Shown one piece after another: positions 14,120 through 22,932 of a stretch of DNA of 59,680 bases. The notes beneath the pieces were generated by a model. The model saw nothing but the letters and a program-made list of their open reading frames with translations, did no database searches and was not told where the DNA came from. Each line of letters begins with the position of its first letter. The first letter of the stretch is position 1. Source of the stretch: Ruminococcus flavefaciens (lineage in GTDB: Bacteria; Bacillota; Clostridia; Oscillospirales; Ruminococcaceae); NCBI GenBank assembly GCA_002309635.1, contig DBXO01000015.1, positions 1,573-61,252 on the forward strand, in the 5' to 3' direction. The translations under genes were made by a program, and so were the position numbers.

Positions 14120-15754
14120 ATGGACTATAAAGCACTTGCAGACTACCTTTTCCCCGATGTAAAGGACACTCCTGAGGACATAGAGGCACGTTTCCCCGAA
14201 AGGGATCTCCCGGCAGGAGCAAACGTTACACGAATAGGTCCCAGTCCCACGGGATTCGTTCACCTGGGCAACCTCTACAACGCTATCATCGGCGAGCGTA
14301 TCGCTCATCAGTCACAGGGCGTTTTCTACCTCAGAATAGAGGACACCGACAACAAGCGTGAGGTAGAGGGAGCTGTGGAGACCGTCATCAACGCTATGGA
14401 CTACTTCGGCGTACACTTCGACGAGGGTGCCACAGCTGAGGGGGACAACGGAAAATACGGTCCCTACCGTCAGAGACAGCGCAGGGACATCTATCACGTT
14501 TTCGCAAAGCTCCTCACGGAAAGAGGACTTGCCTACCCATGCTTCATGACTGCGGAGGAGATAGAGGCAGTCCGCGAACAGCAGACCGCAAATAAGGAAA
14601 ATCCCGGAGTTTACGGCAAGTATGCAAAGTGCCGCGACCTTGGTCTCGACGAAGTAAAGGCGAATATCAGTGCGGGAAAGGAATGGGTGCTCCGTTTCAG
14701 GGGTCAGGAGACAGGCGAGACCATCGCCGTTGAGGACGCTATCCGCGGAAAACTTGAAATGCCCCGCAACAATATGGACTTTGTGCTCCTTAAGAGCGAC
14801 GGTATCCCCACGTACCACTTCGCACACGTCATCGACGACCACTTCATGCGCTCAACACACGTAATACGCGGCGAGGAGTGGATATCCTCCCTTCCAATGC
14901 ACGTTGAGCTGTTCAGTACGTTCGGCTGGAAACAGCCCGTATACTGCCACACGGCAACTCTTATGAAAATGGACGGAGAGAGCAAGAGAAAGCTCTCCAA
15001 GAGAAAGGATCCCGAGCTTGCACTTGCCTACTATCAGCAGGAGGGTATCAGCAGGGACGCAGTATGGGAGTTCCTTCTCACACTGCTCAACTCGAACTAC
15101 GAAGAGTGGCGTATCGCCAACCCCGGGGCTGACTATCACGAGTTCCCCTATACACTGGAGAAAATGTCGGTGTCGGGAGCTCTCGTTGATCTTGACAAGA
15201 TGAGGGATATCTCCAAGAACGTCATCTGCCGCATGACCGCAGAGCAGGTGCGTGACGGCTGGCTTGAATGGTGCAGCGAGTACAATAAGGACTTCGCAGA
15301 CCTTATAAAAAAGTACCCCGAAAGGACCCTTGCGGCTCTCAACGTGGGCAGAGGCGGGGAAAAGCCGAGAAGAGACATAGAGACATGGAAGCAGGCATGC
15401 GATTTCATGAGCTTCTACTACGACGAGACTTTCAGAGTGACAGACCCCATGCCCGCTGAGTGCGACGAGGCCACTGTAAAGGACTTCTTCGGCAGGTATC
15501 TTGCAACATACGACCACAGCGACGATTCCGCGGCATGGTTCGGCAAGGTAAAGGCTATCACAGAGGAAATGGGCTTTGCGGTAAAGCCGAAGGACTACAA
15601 GAAGAACCCCGACCAGTACAGGGGAAGTATAGTACACATCACGAATATGCTGAGAACAGCCCTCACAGGCCACGCAAACGCTCCCGACATATGGGAGGTG
15701 AGTCACGTTCTCGGCGAGGAGATAACACGCAGAAGACTTGAAGCATTCGTCTGA
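14120..15754 (+). CDS. gltX: Glutamyl-tRNA synthetase
   Basis: 544 residues from ATG 14120, preferred over ATG 14102 because AAAGGA (14106-14111) sits 8 nt ahead. It charges tRNA-Glu with glutamate in the cytosol. The class I signatures are clear: G-P-S-P-T-G-F-V-H-L-G-N (40-51) for HIGH and K-L-S-K-R (291-295) for KMSKS. The chain is about 55 residues longer than typical bacterial GluRS, with additions between the signatures and at the C-terminus. It has its own promoter at 14037 and is followed 50 nt later by the MetRS-like gene, so the two probably form one unit. Confidence 0.95.
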   Translation: MDYKALADYLFPDVKDTPEDIEARFPERDLPAGANVTRIGPSPTGFVHLGNLYNAIIGERIAHQSQGVFYLRIEDTDNKREVEGAVETVINAMDYFGVHFDEGATAEGDNGKYGPYRQRQRRDIYHVFAKLLTERGLAYPCFMTAEEIEAVREQQTANKENPGVYGKYAKCRDLGLDEVKANISAGKEWVLRFRGQETGETIAVEDAIRGKLEMPRNNMDFVLLKSDGIPTYHFAHVIDDHFMRSTHVIRGEEWISSLPMHVELFSTFGWKQPVYCHTATLMKMDGESKRKLSKRKDPELALAYYQQEGISRDAVWEFLLTLLNSNYEEWRIANPGADYHEFPYTLEKMSVSGALVDLDKMRDISKNVICRMTAEQVRDGWLEWCSEYNKDFADLIKKYPERTLAALNVGRGGEKPRRDIETWKQACDFMSFYYDETFRVTDPMPAECDEATVKDFFGRYLATYDHSDDSAAWFGKVKAITEEMGFAVKPKDYKKNPDQYRGSIVHITNMLRTALTGHANAPDIWEVSHVLGEEITRRRLEAFV

Positions 15755-15805
15755 GCAGGGGACGGCGTCCCGCCCGGAATATTAATGGATAAAGAGGAAT
15801 AAACA

Positions 15806-17815
15806 ATGTCAGACAATAAAGAAAAGAAGAATTTTGAGATACCCCGTCCTGTGTTCCCGAAAAGAGCTGTGGTCACAGGCGGTATGCCCTATGGCAACAA
15901 GGAGCTCCACTTCGGCCACGTAGGCGGCATGCTGGTATTTGCGGATACCTATGCACGTTTCCTGAGAGACCGCATAGGAAAGGAAAACGTCATCTTCGTC
16001 AGCGGTACGGACTGCTACGGCTCTCCCATTGCCGAGGGCTGGAGAGTAAAGGTCAAGAACGGCGAGTTCGCAGGCTCCCTTGAGGATTTCGTTCAGAAGA
16101 ACCACAATAAGCAGAAGGAGACCCTTGCCGCTTACGGCATATCTCCCAATCTCTTCGGAGCTTCGGGACTGGGACGCTCAAAGGAGATACACGCCTCGGT
16201 AACAGACCGTTTCATCAGCTCGCTCCACAAAAAGGGACAGCTGGAGCAGAGGACTACCATGCAGTTCTTCGACGAGAAAGCGGGAGTATTCATAAACGGC
16301 AGACAGGTAGTGGGAAAATGTCCCGTTGACGGCTGCACATCCGAAAAGGGCTACGCAGACGAGTGCGACATGGGACACCAGTACATGCCCGAGAACCTCA
16401 TAAACCCCATAAGCACCCTCACAGGCGAAACTCCTACCATGAAGCCCGTTACCAACTGGTATTTCAGGCTCCGCGACTACGAACAGCTCATGAAGGACTG
16501 GGTAGAGGAGCTGAAAAAGCGCAAGGATATCCGTCCCGTCGTATGGAAGACCATTGACGAGTTCCTCAAGAACCCCGTTATCTACATAAAGAGGGAGTTC
16601 GAGGAGAAATACATGGAGCTGAAAGCCTCCATGCCCGAGCACAGCTACATCGAGGAGCCGAAGAAGCCCTCGTTCACCATAGAGTTCACAAAGCTTTCCG
16701 ACTGTGACGAGGCATGCCGCATACTCACACAGAACGGCATACGCTACAGAACGGGAAAGACACTTGTTCCTTTCCGTCTTACGGGAAATATCGAGTGGGG
16801 AGTACCTGCCCCTGTCATGGACGGAGTTGAGGGACTTACCGTATGGGTATGGCCTGAGTCGCTTTGGGCTCCTATCTCCTTTACCGAGACATATCTCGAA
16901 TCCATCGGTCACGACAAGGAGGAGTGGAGAGACTACTGGTGCAGCAGGGACGCAACGGTATACCAGTTCATAGGTCAGGACAATATCTACTTCTACGGTA
17001 TTGCCGAGCCTGCAATGTGGATGGCTCAGCAGGAGAGCGATACAAAGACCGCTTCACCTGCCGACGGAGAGTTACAGCTCCCCGTTATCGTAGCCAATCA
17101 CCATATTCTTTTCCTCGACAAGAAGGCTTCAAGCTCGGGAGCGGTAAAGCCTCCCATGGCTGACGATCTGCTGAACCACTACACACCCGAACAGCTCCGC
17201 ATGCACTGGCTTGGTCTCGGACTGGGACAGCGCTCCGTAAGCTTCATGCCCAAGCCCTACAATCCTGACGCAAAGCCGGAGGACGCCGATCCTGTGGTAA
17301 AGGACGGTCTGCTCCTTTCAAACGTATACAACCGTATGATAAGAACAGCTTTCTACACCTGTCAGAAAGAGCTTGACGGCATAATGCCTGACAATGCTCC
17401 CGGGGAGAAGTTCCTCGAGGACGCGAAAAAGGCGGTTCTGGAATACGAGAGACATATGTCGAAGTTCGCTTTCCACCAGTGTACATACGTACTTGACAGC
17501 TATATAAGAAACGGCAGCAAGTACATGGCAAAGGCGCTCACAGGCGAGTATCCCGATAAGGAAGAGCTGAAGCAGTCACTTGCCAACCTGTTCTACATGA
17601 TAAGGATAACAGGCATACTGCTCCACCCCATGGCTCCCTTCGGCACAGAGAAGCTCCGCGAGTACCTTGATGTCGATGACAGGATATGGTCGTGGGATAC
17701 TATCCTCGAACCCCTTAACTACTTCACAGGGGAGAACCACAAGCTCAAGTTCCTGCCTCCGAGAACCGATTTCTTCACCCGTCACGAGAGCCAGTTCGCC
17801 TCTGACGGAGAGTAA
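15806..17815 (+). CDS. Methionyl-tRNA synthetase-like class I tRNA ligase with altered KMSKS
   Basis: 669 residues. The N-terminal Rossmann fold has H-F-G-H in place of HIGH, in the setting G-M-P-Y-G-N-K-E-L-H-F-G-H. A zinc-knuckle-like insert has C-P-V-D-G-C and D-E-C-D-M-G-H. The expected KMSKS loop reads K-A-S-S-S (440-444), so the second lysine is gone. The C-terminal helical domain fits anticodon recognition, and there is no C-terminal OB-fold tRNA-binding module. Start supported by GAGGAATAAACA. Most likely a divergent MetRS; whether it is the only one in the genome cannot be seen here. It may be co-transcribed with gltX. Confidence 0.8.
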   Translation: MSDNKEKKNFEIPRPVFPKRAVVTGGMPYGNKELHFGHVGGMLVFADTYARFLRDRIGKENVIFVSGTDCYGSPIAEGWRVKVKNGEFAGSLEDFVQKNHNKQKETLAAYGISPNLFGASGLGRSKEIHASVTDRFISSLHKKGQLEQRTTMQFFDEKAGVFINGRQVVGKCPVDGCTSEKGYADECDMGHQYMPENLINPISTLTGETPTMKPVTNWYFRLRDYEQLMKDWVEELKKRKDIRPVVWKTIDEFLKNPVIYIKREFEEKYMELKASMPEHSYIEEPKKPSFTIEFTKLSDCDEACRILTQNGIRYRTGKTLVPFRLTGNIEWGVPAPVMDGVEGLTVWVWPESLWAPISFTETYLESIGHDKEEWRDYWCSRDATVYQFIGQDNIYFYGIAEPAMWMAQQESDTKTASPADGELQLPVIVANHHILFLDKKASSSGAVKPPMADDLLNHYTPEQLRMHWLGLGLGQRSVSFMPKPYNPDAKPEDADPVVKDGLLLSNVYNRMIRTAFYTCQKELDGIMPDNAPGEKFLEDAKKAVLEYERHMSKFAFHQCTYVLDSYIRNGSKYMAKALTGEYPDKEELKQSLANLFYMIRITGILLHPMAPFGTEKLREYLDVDDRIWSWDTILEPLNYFTGENHKLKFLPPRTDFFTRHESQFASDGE

Positions 17816-17889
17816 AGGCAGTACACCCATGCAGAATAATCTCAGTTCTCAGTTCTCTGACCTGAGTCCTGACAAGGAGTAACAGACCA

Positions 17890-18819
17890 ATGATATATAA
17901 CAACGTTCTGGAGGCTATCGGACATACTCCGATGATAAAGCTCAACCGTATGAACAAAAAGGGAAACGCAGACGTCCTCGTAAAGTTTGAGGGACTCAAC
18001 GTAGGCGGTTCTATAAAGACACGCACAGCCTACAACATGATACGCCACGCTGAAAAAGAGGGCAGGATACATGAGGGCACCGTTATCGTGGAGCCAACAA
18101 GCGGCAATCAGGGCATAGGGCTCGCCCTCGTGGGAGCCGTAAAGGGCTATAAGACCATTATCATCATGCCCGATTCCGTCAGCGAGGAACGCCGCAAGCT
18201 GGTCAACCACTACGGCGCCGAGGTAATGCTCATACACGATGACGGGGATATAGGCAAGTGCATTCAGGAGTGCCTTGATACTGCCCTGAGAATGGCGGCT
18301 GAGGACGAGAACGTTTTCGTTCCCCAGCAGTTCGCAAACGTGAACAATACAGGCGCCCACAAATACCACACGGCACTTGAGATACTGGAGCAGACCGCTG
18401 TAAGGATAGACGGCTTCTGCTCGGGAATAGGCACAGGCGGTACCATTACAGGCATAGGCGAAGCTCTCAAGGCTCAGTATCCCGACATGGTGATATGGGC
18501 TGTAGAGCCCGAAAACGCCGCCATACTTGCAGGCGGAAACATAGGAACTCACCTGCAGATGGGCATAGGCGACGGAATAATCCCCGATATACTGAATCAG
18601 AACATCTACGACGACATCTATATAGTCACCGACGAGGAGGCTATACAGACCGCCAAGGACCTTGCCTCAAAGGAGGGTATTATGTGCGGTATATCAAGCG
18701 GTACAAATGTAGCGGCGGCTCTTAAGCTTGCGGAGAAGCTGGGCGAAGGAAAGACAGTGGTCACCATACTTCCCGATACAGCCGAGAGATACTTCTCAAC
18801 GCCGCTTTTCGATGACTGA
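17890..18819 (+). CDS. cysK: Cysteine synthase (O-acetylserine sulfhydrylase), PLP-dependent
   Basis: 309 residues, the usual length. It makes cysteine from O-acetylserine and sulfide. The PLP lysine is Lys43 in G-G-S-I-K-T-R. The substrate loop reads P-T-S-G-N-Q-G-I-G-L-A (Gln where most family members have Thr), and the phosphate cup is G-T-G-G-T-I-T-G. RBS AAGGAG lies before the ATG. The gene follows the synthetase pair by 74 nt and precedes a flavin-binding protein, so cysteine supply and translation genes are neighbours here. The Gln substitution leaves open a related beta-replacement specificity. Confidence 0.88.
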   Translation: MIYNNVLEAIGHTPMIKLNRMNKKGNADVLVKFEGLNVGGSIKTRTAYNMIRHAEKEGRIHEGTVIVEPTSGNQGIGLALVGAVKGYKTIIIMPDSVSEERRKLVNHYGAEVMLIHDDGDIGKCIQECLDTALRMAAEDENVFVPQQFANVNNTGAHKYHTALEILEQTAVRIDGFCSGIGTGGTITGIGEALKAQYPDMVIWAVEPENAAILAGGNIGTHLQMGIGDGIIPDILNQNIYDDIYIVTDEEAIQTAKDLASKEGIMCGISSGTNVAAALKLAEKLGEGKTVVTILPDTAERYFSTPLFDD

Positions 18820-18861
18820 AAAAAGCGCCCAAGGGCGTTAATATAAGGAGGTATATCAATA

Positions 18862-19257
18862 ATGAGCAGACTTAACGATTTTCTTACCGAGGCAGGTATG
18901 TTCTTCGTTGCCACAAACGACGGAGCACAGCCGAAGCTGAGACCTTTCGGAGCACATGTGGAGATTGACGGAAAGGTCATCTTCGCAGTAGGCGACTTCA
19001 AGGCAGTATACAGACAGATGCTCGCAAACCCTCTCTGCGAGATAGTTGCCTGCAAGCCCGACGGAGTATGGCTCCGCTACACAGGTAAGATAGTATTCGA
19101 TGACGATCCGAAGTATCAGGAGGCAATGTTCGCCAGCAGCCCTCTCCTCAAGGAGATATATAACGAGAAGACAGGCTTCAGGATGAAGACTTTCCACCTG
19201 GAGGAAGCTACTGCGTTCATCATGCCCCCCATGGGTCAGCCCGAACAGATACTCTGA
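18862..19257 (+). CDS. Pyridoxamine 5'-phosphate oxidase-family (NimC/NimA-like) flavin protein
   Basis: 131 residues with the split-barrel fold of PNPOx-like proteins: N-terminal F-F-V-A-T-N-D, K-L-R-P-F-G-A-H-V, then V-I-F-A-V-G-D-F and a C-terminal F-H-L-E-E-A-T-A. Members bind FMN or F420 and act as small reductases or as binding proteins; the true PNPOx residues are not obvious. A strong AAGGAGG site precedes the ATG. It is the last gene before the terminator at 19267. Substrate unknown. Confidence 0.8.
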   Translation: MSRLNDFLTEAGMFFVATNDGAQPKLRPFGAHVEIDGKVIFAVGDFKAVYRQMLANPLCEIVACKPDGVWLRYTGKIVFDDDPKYQEAMFASSPLLKEIYNEKTGFRMKTFHLEEATAFIMPPMGQPEQIL

Positions 19258-19266
19258 TACAAGAAA

Positions 19267-19292
19267 AAGCCATGGGCGTATGCTCATGGCTT
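19267..19292. terminator. Bidirectional terminator
   Basis: AAGCCATGGGC-GTAT-GCTCATGGCTT (19267-19292, one G-U pair) with A-rich left and T-rich right flanks, between convergent genes. Confidence 0.85.
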
Positions 19293-19296
19293 TTGT

Positions 19297-20637
19297 TTAT
19301 CTGTATGCAAGTTTAAGGTCTTCCGAAAGTATCCTTTTCATATCGAAAGCAAATATTGCGCCGCCTGCGGCAGCTGTTATGAGTTCGGCAACGGGTATGG
19401 TGAGCCATACAAGGTCAATGCTGCCGAGGAAGTATGCAAGGAACGCAAGGGGAATGACAAGGAACGTTCCGCGCATAAGCGATATCATCTGTGCAGTGCG
19501 GGGCTTTTCGCTGGAGGAAAAGTACACTGCAAGAATAGTATTGATCCCCATGAAAGGCATGAACAGGAAGTACAGTCTCAGTCCGTGTTCGGCTATTTTC
19601 TGAAGTTGAGGGCTTCCGCTGCTGTTGAAGACCGCCACGATAGGCGAGGCCTTTACAAATAACAGCGCATAGGCAGCTGCCGAGAACAGCAGGGCCGTTA
19701 TCACGGAAAGCTTAAGCAGATATCTGATGGCCATGTCGTTTTCCCTGCCGTGGTATCTGCACATCAGTGGCTGTACACCGCTTGATATGCCAACGTATAT
19801 GGCTGTGAACACAATTCCTGTATTTGCTATTACGCCGTATGCGGCAATACCGGTATTGCCAAGCAGGCGATAGATGACGAAGTTGAATATCATTATCACT
19901 ATGCCGCCCGAGACCTCCGTGAAGAAGGAGTGGAGACCGAGAGAAACTATATCCCGTATCATTTTCGGCGACGGAAGTGACAGTCTCAGGCTGAAAGCGT
20001 TCCAGCCCGTTATAATGTGTATGCTCATTATCCCCATGCTGACGAACGGGGCGATGCACGTGGCAAGCGCCGCACCGTCCATACCCATATCCAGTCTGAA
20101 TATGAATATGTAGTCAAGTACCACATTGACAAGACAGCCGCTCAGCATTCCAAGCATGGCCAGCTTAGGAGCGCAGTCGTTGCGCATAAAGCAGGCAAAC
20201 AGGTTATTGAACAGGAAAGCGGGTGAAAACAGCAGTATCCTGCGCAGATAGCTGTGGGACATTTCAAATACCGCAGCGTCGGCGCCTAGAAGATGAGTGA
20301 GCTGTTCCGAGAAAAATATGCCGGTGATCTCAAACAGGGCAGCTATAAACAGAGTTGCCATGAAAGCATTGGAGAAAATACGGTCAGTCTCTTCTCTCTC
20401 GGTCCTGCAATACATCATTGAGAACCTGCTGCCGCCTCCCGTTCCGAGCATAAGCCCGAAGCCGTTCAGAAAGTTGAACACAGGCAGAGCAAGATTCAGC
20501 GCTGCAAGACCATCCGATCCCATTCCCTTGGAAATAAAAAACGTATCTATCAGTATATAGATAGATACGCCTACAGAGCCGGTGACATTAGCCAATATGT
20601 ACCTGAAAAAATCATTACGTATCGGTTTTCTGTCCAT
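19297..20637 (-). CDS. MATE-family multidrug/metabolite exporter
   Basis: 446 residues with about 12 hydrophobic segments, arranged as two six-helix halves as expected for MATE transporters (MepA/DinF branch). Such proteins export cationic drugs, antibiotics or metabolites using Na+ or H+ gradients. The N-terminal half has P-V-F-N-F-L-N-G-F-G. A structured leader of about 100 nt lies upstream (20638-20751) with the ribosome site inside a hairpin loop, so expression is probably controlled after transcription starts. Substrate unknown. Confidence 0.88.
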   Translation of the reverse strand: MDRKPIRNDFFRYILANVTGSVGVSIYILIDTFFISKGMGSDGLAALNLALPVFNFLNGFGLMLGTGGGSRFSMMYCRTEREETDRIFSNAFMATLFIAALFEITGIFFSEQLTHLLGADAAVFEMSHSYLRRILLFSPAFLFNNLFACFMRNDCAPKLAMLGMLSGCLVNVVLDYIFIFRLDMGMDGAALATCIAPFVSMGIMSIHIITGWNAFSLRLSLPSPKMIRDIVSLGLHSFFTEVSGGIVIMIFNFVIYRLLGNTGIAAYGVIANTGIVFTAIYVGISSGVQPLMCRYHGRENDMAIRYLLKLSVITALLFSAAAYALLFVKASPIVAVFNSSGSPQLQKIAEHGLRLYFLFMPFMGINTILAVYFSSSEKPRTAQMISLMRGTFLVIPLAFLAYFLGSIDLVWLTIPVAELITAAAGGAIFAFDMKRILSEDLKLAYR

Positions 20638-20751
20638 TAAAAATGTTTACCCCCTGTAAACAAACAAAGCAAGCCGCACGAGCCTGCTGACCCTTCGGGC
20701 ACTCGGTATGTCCTCGGGGTCTATCCTCTAATACATCATAAATATATTATA
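20638..20751 (-). promoter_or_regulatory. Structured leader RNA ahead of the MATE gene
   Basis: Minus strand: an extended -10 (TG-A-TATAAT, TATAAT at 20751-20746) starts a leader of about 100 nt. It contains AGCAGGC-7 nt-GCTTGCT (20690-20670), then TTTGTTTGTTT, and a 7-bp hairpin TGTTTAC-AGGGG-GTAAACA whose loop carries the only good Shine-Dalgarno match. GACCC and GGGTC further up can also pair. It resembles a riboswitch or attenuator, but I cannot match it to a named class. The rest of the gap to 20896 shows nothing else. Confidence 0.45.
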
Positions 20752-20896
20752 TCACAAATTCACTAAAAATAACAGCCCTGTTTTGTAATTTTGTATGAAT
20801 GACGAAATGAACTACTTAAATCATTGCTCCTGTTCAGCATTTTAAACAATCACACATCGGGAATTATATTATTTTTGCAAAAAAGAATGTTGAATA

Positions 20897-21658
20897 TCAG
20901 CTGTTGAATCTTGCAAGGAACTGCTTTACGCGGTCTGAGGCGGAATCGCCGAAGAGCTGCTGAGGAGCTCCCATTTCCACGATACTGCCGTTTTCCATGA
21001 ATATGACCTTGTCTGCAACGTCGCGGGCGAAAGCCATTTCGTGGGTAACTATGACCATAGTCATGCCGTCCTTTGCGAGCCCCTTTATTACCTTGAGTAT
21101 CTCGCCTGTGAGCTCGGGGTCGAGTGCTGATGTGGGTTCGTCGAAAAAGAGGACTTCGGGGTTGAGCGCAAGAGCCCTTGCAATGGACACACGCTGCTGC
21201 TGACCGCCGGAAAGCTCGCAGGGATAGGACTTTTCCTTGCTTTCCAGCCCCATTTTCACAAGGAGCTGCATGGCTTTCTCACGGGCCTTGTTCCTGTCCT
21301 CCTTAAGCACGCGGACGGGAGCCTCGGTGATGTTGCGGAGCACCGTCATATGCGGGAAAAGGTTGAAATTCTGGAAAACGAGACCTGTTTTCAGCCTTAT
21401 GCTGCGGAGGGTCCTTTGGTCGGCATATACGGTTCTGCCCTTGTCGTTTTTCAGCAGCATATCCGTTCCGCATACGTTTATAACGCCGCCGTCGGCGCGT
21501 TCAAGCTGGTTTATGCAGCGCAGGAGAGTAGATTTGCCGCTTCCTGAGGGACCTATCACAGCTACGACCTCGCCCTTTTCCACGTTGAAGGTGATATCCC
21601 TGAGCACCTTAAGGTCTCCGAAGCTTTTTGAAAGATTTCTTACATCGAGCATTGACAT
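20897..21658 (-). CDS. Polar amino-acid ABC transporter ATPase
   Basis: 253 residues, typical for GlnQ/HisP-type ATPases. Walker A G-P-S-G-S-G-K-S-T (36-44), signature L-S-G-G-Q-Q-Q-R, Walker B V-L-F-F-D-E-P-T-S-A-L-D, and a switch His in V-T-H-E-M-A-F-A. It powers amino-acid uptake through the permease encoded just upstream (13-nt gap). No substrate-binding protein gene is next to the pair. Which amino acid is moved cannot be told from the ATPase. Confidence 0.92.
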   Translation of the reverse strand: MSMLDVRNLSKSFGDLKVLRDITFNVEKGEVVAVIGPSGSGKSTLLRCINQLERADGGVINVCGTDMLLKNDKGRTVYADQRTLRSIRLKTGLVFQNFNLFPHMTVLRNITEAPVRVLKEDRNKAREKAMQLLVKMGLESKEKSYPCELSGGQQQRVSIARALALNPEVLFFDEPTSALDPELTGEILKVIKGLAKDGMTMVIVTHEMAFARDVADKVIFMENGSIVEMGAPQQLFGDSASDRVKQFLARFNS

Positions 21659-21671
21659 GAAAGCGCCTCCC

Positions 21672-22376
21672 TTATTTGTAGTAGTTCAGCTTTTTCTCGA
21701 TATAACCGAAAACAAGCGTAAGTACGGTAGCGAATATGAAGTAGAAGGCTCCCGCCATGAAAAGAGGGGTAAGCGAAGCATAGGTGGGGACCTGTTTCTT
21801 TGCGATGTACATTATCTCCATGTAGGGTATAGCCGAAGCGAGGGAGGTGTCCTTCACAAGAGTGATTATCTCGTTTGAGCTTGCGGGAACTACCCTTTTC
21901 ACCACCTGCGGTAGGATAATGCGGAAAAACGTCTGCATGCGGCTGAAACCGAGAGCACCTGCGGCTTCGTACTGTCCTTTTGGTATGGCTTCGATGCCGC
22001 CGCGGAATATCTCCGCGAAGTAAGCGGCATAGTTGAGCACAAAGGCGATGAGCAGCATAGTGAAGGTATAGCCTGAGCTGCGTATGTCCACTCCGTCGAG
22101 GAGGCTGTGTATGAACGCGGGGCAGCTCTTCCATTTCAGCAGATAGGGTACGGAGTACTGGGCTACGATGAGCTGAAGAAGCAGGGGAGTGCCGCGCATT
22201 ATGAGTATGTATATATTTGTGAGCCACGAAACGGGCCTGAATCTGCACATTTTCAGCAGAGCGACTATCATTCCCAGGGGTATCGACCACAGAAGCGTGA
22301 AGCCGAATATTTTCAGCGTAGGAATTACATACTGCAGCATGAGCCTGAACAGTGTGCCCAATTGTTCTTGAGACAT
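21672..22376 (-). CDS. Polar amino-acid ABC transporter permease
   Basis: 234 residues of the HisM/GlnP type. There are about five hydrophobic segments, and the EAA loop, G-A-L-G-F-S-R-M-Q-T-F-F-R-I-I-L-P-Q (from about residue 140), contacts the ATPase. It forms the channel of an amino-acid importer with the adjacent ATPase. The promoter region holds a perfect 11-bp inverted repeat over the -10 (22402-22430), pointing to a repressor. The substrate-binding component must be encoded elsewhere. Confidence 0.9.
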   Translation of the reverse strand: MSQEQLGTLFRLMLQYVIPTLKIFGFTLLWSIPLGMIVALLKMCRFRPVSWLTNIYILIMRGTPLLLQLIVAQYSVPYLLKWKSCPAFIHSLLDGVDIRSSGYTFTMLLIAFVLNYAAYFAEIFRGGIEAIPKGQYEAAGALGFSRMQTFFRIILPQVVKRVVPASSNEIITLVKDTSLASAIPYMEIMYIAKKQVPTYASLTPLFMAGAFYFIFATVLTLVFGYIEKKLNYYK

Positions 22377-22401
22377 AGAAATACCGCCTTTTATATTTTT
22401 T

Positions 22402-22453
22402 TATAATGAATGTGCTTTGCATTCATTATAGCATAAAGCCGCGGAATTAGCAA
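22402..22453 (-). promoter_or_regulatory. Promoter with perfect 11-bp inverted repeat across the -10 (operator)
   Basis: Minus strand: TTGCTA (22453-22448), 17-nt spacer, TATAAT (22430-22425). TATAATGAATG and CATTCATTATA (22402-22412 and 22420-22430) form a perfect palindrome with a 7-nt centre spanning the -10 and the expected start site. It could act as a repressor site or a leader stem. Confidence 0.6.
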
Positions 22454-22474
22454 GGTGTAACAGGAAAACGAAAA

Positions 22475-22502
22475 AAGAGCGCCCCTTGTTAGGAACGCTC
22501 TT
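22475..22502 (-). terminator. Terminator of rpmB
   Basis: AAGAGCG (22475-22481) and CGCTCTT (22496-22502) pair. On the minus strand the stem is followed by TTTT. Confidence 0.75.
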
Positions 22503-22521
22503 CATAATCCATGTTGATCGA

Positions 22522-22707
22522 TCAAGCTCTTTCAACCTTACCTGAACGCAGGCATCTTGAGCAAGCGTAGATATGACAAGGAGTACCCTTGACGATAGCC
22601 TTAACACGCTTTACGTTAGGCTTCCATGTTCTGTTTGAACGTCTGTGTGAGTGAGAAACCTTGATACCAAAGGTTACGCCCTTTCCGCAGATATCACATT
22701 TTGCCAT
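22522..22707 (-). CDS. rpmB: Ribosomal protein bL28
   Basis: 61 residues, the full length of bL28. It is the zinc-ribbon form: C-D-I-C (Cys4, Cys7) and C-S-R-C (Cys49, Cys52). It belongs to the 50S subunit near the exit site. A strong AAGGAGGTG site precedes the ATG. It stands alone with its own promoter (22752-22780) and terminator (22475-22502). Confidence 0.97.
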   Translation of the reverse strand: MAKCDICGKGVTFGIKVSHSHRRSNRTWKPNVKRVKAIVKGTPCHIYACSRCLRSGKVERA

Positions 22708-22751
22708 TAGGTTGCACCTCCTTAACTAACCTGTAAAAATACAACATGATT

Positions 22752-22780
22752 ATTCTAACACATAATCAGAAAAAAAGCAA
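22752..22780 (-). promoter_or_regulatory. Promoter of rpmB
   Basis: Minus strand: TTGCTT (22780-22775), 17-nt spacer, TAGAAT (22757-22752). Confidence 0.7.
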
Positions 22781-22838
22781 GTGTTTTTTGAAAAAAAACT
22801 AAAAAAATTTTTTTTGAAGCACAAAAGCGCTTTTTTAC

Positions 22839-22867
22839 TTGAAATATATAGCGATTTATAGTATAAT
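22839..22867 (+). promoter_or_regulatory. Promoter of the M50/scp operon
   Basis: TTGAAA (22839-22844), 17-nt spacer, TATAAT (22862-22867). It probably drives the plus-strand run of closely spaced genes that begins at 22933. Confidence 0.8.
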
Positions 22868-22932
22868 ATATATTGTATATCCATGCGCATTCTTAAAAAG
22901 ACGCAATACCGTGATAAAGAAAGGGTTTTGAT

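Noticed and set aside
14852..15706. 284-residue minus-strand ORF opposite gltX
   Set aside because: Shadow of a strongly conserved synthetase gene; Cys/Leu/Val-rich composition typical of antisense translation.
17843..17880. CTCAGTTCTCAGTTCTC-type repeats here and GAGAGTTCAGAGTTGAGAG-type ones at 40690-40720 and 40930-40975
   Set aside because: Short, degenerate intergenic repeats without stable structure or a link to a gene function; left as background.
22785..22835. A/T-rich stretch before the M50 operon as an origin or DnaA box cluster
   Set aside because: No TTATCCACA-type boxes; it is explained by an A/T-rich upstream promoter region.
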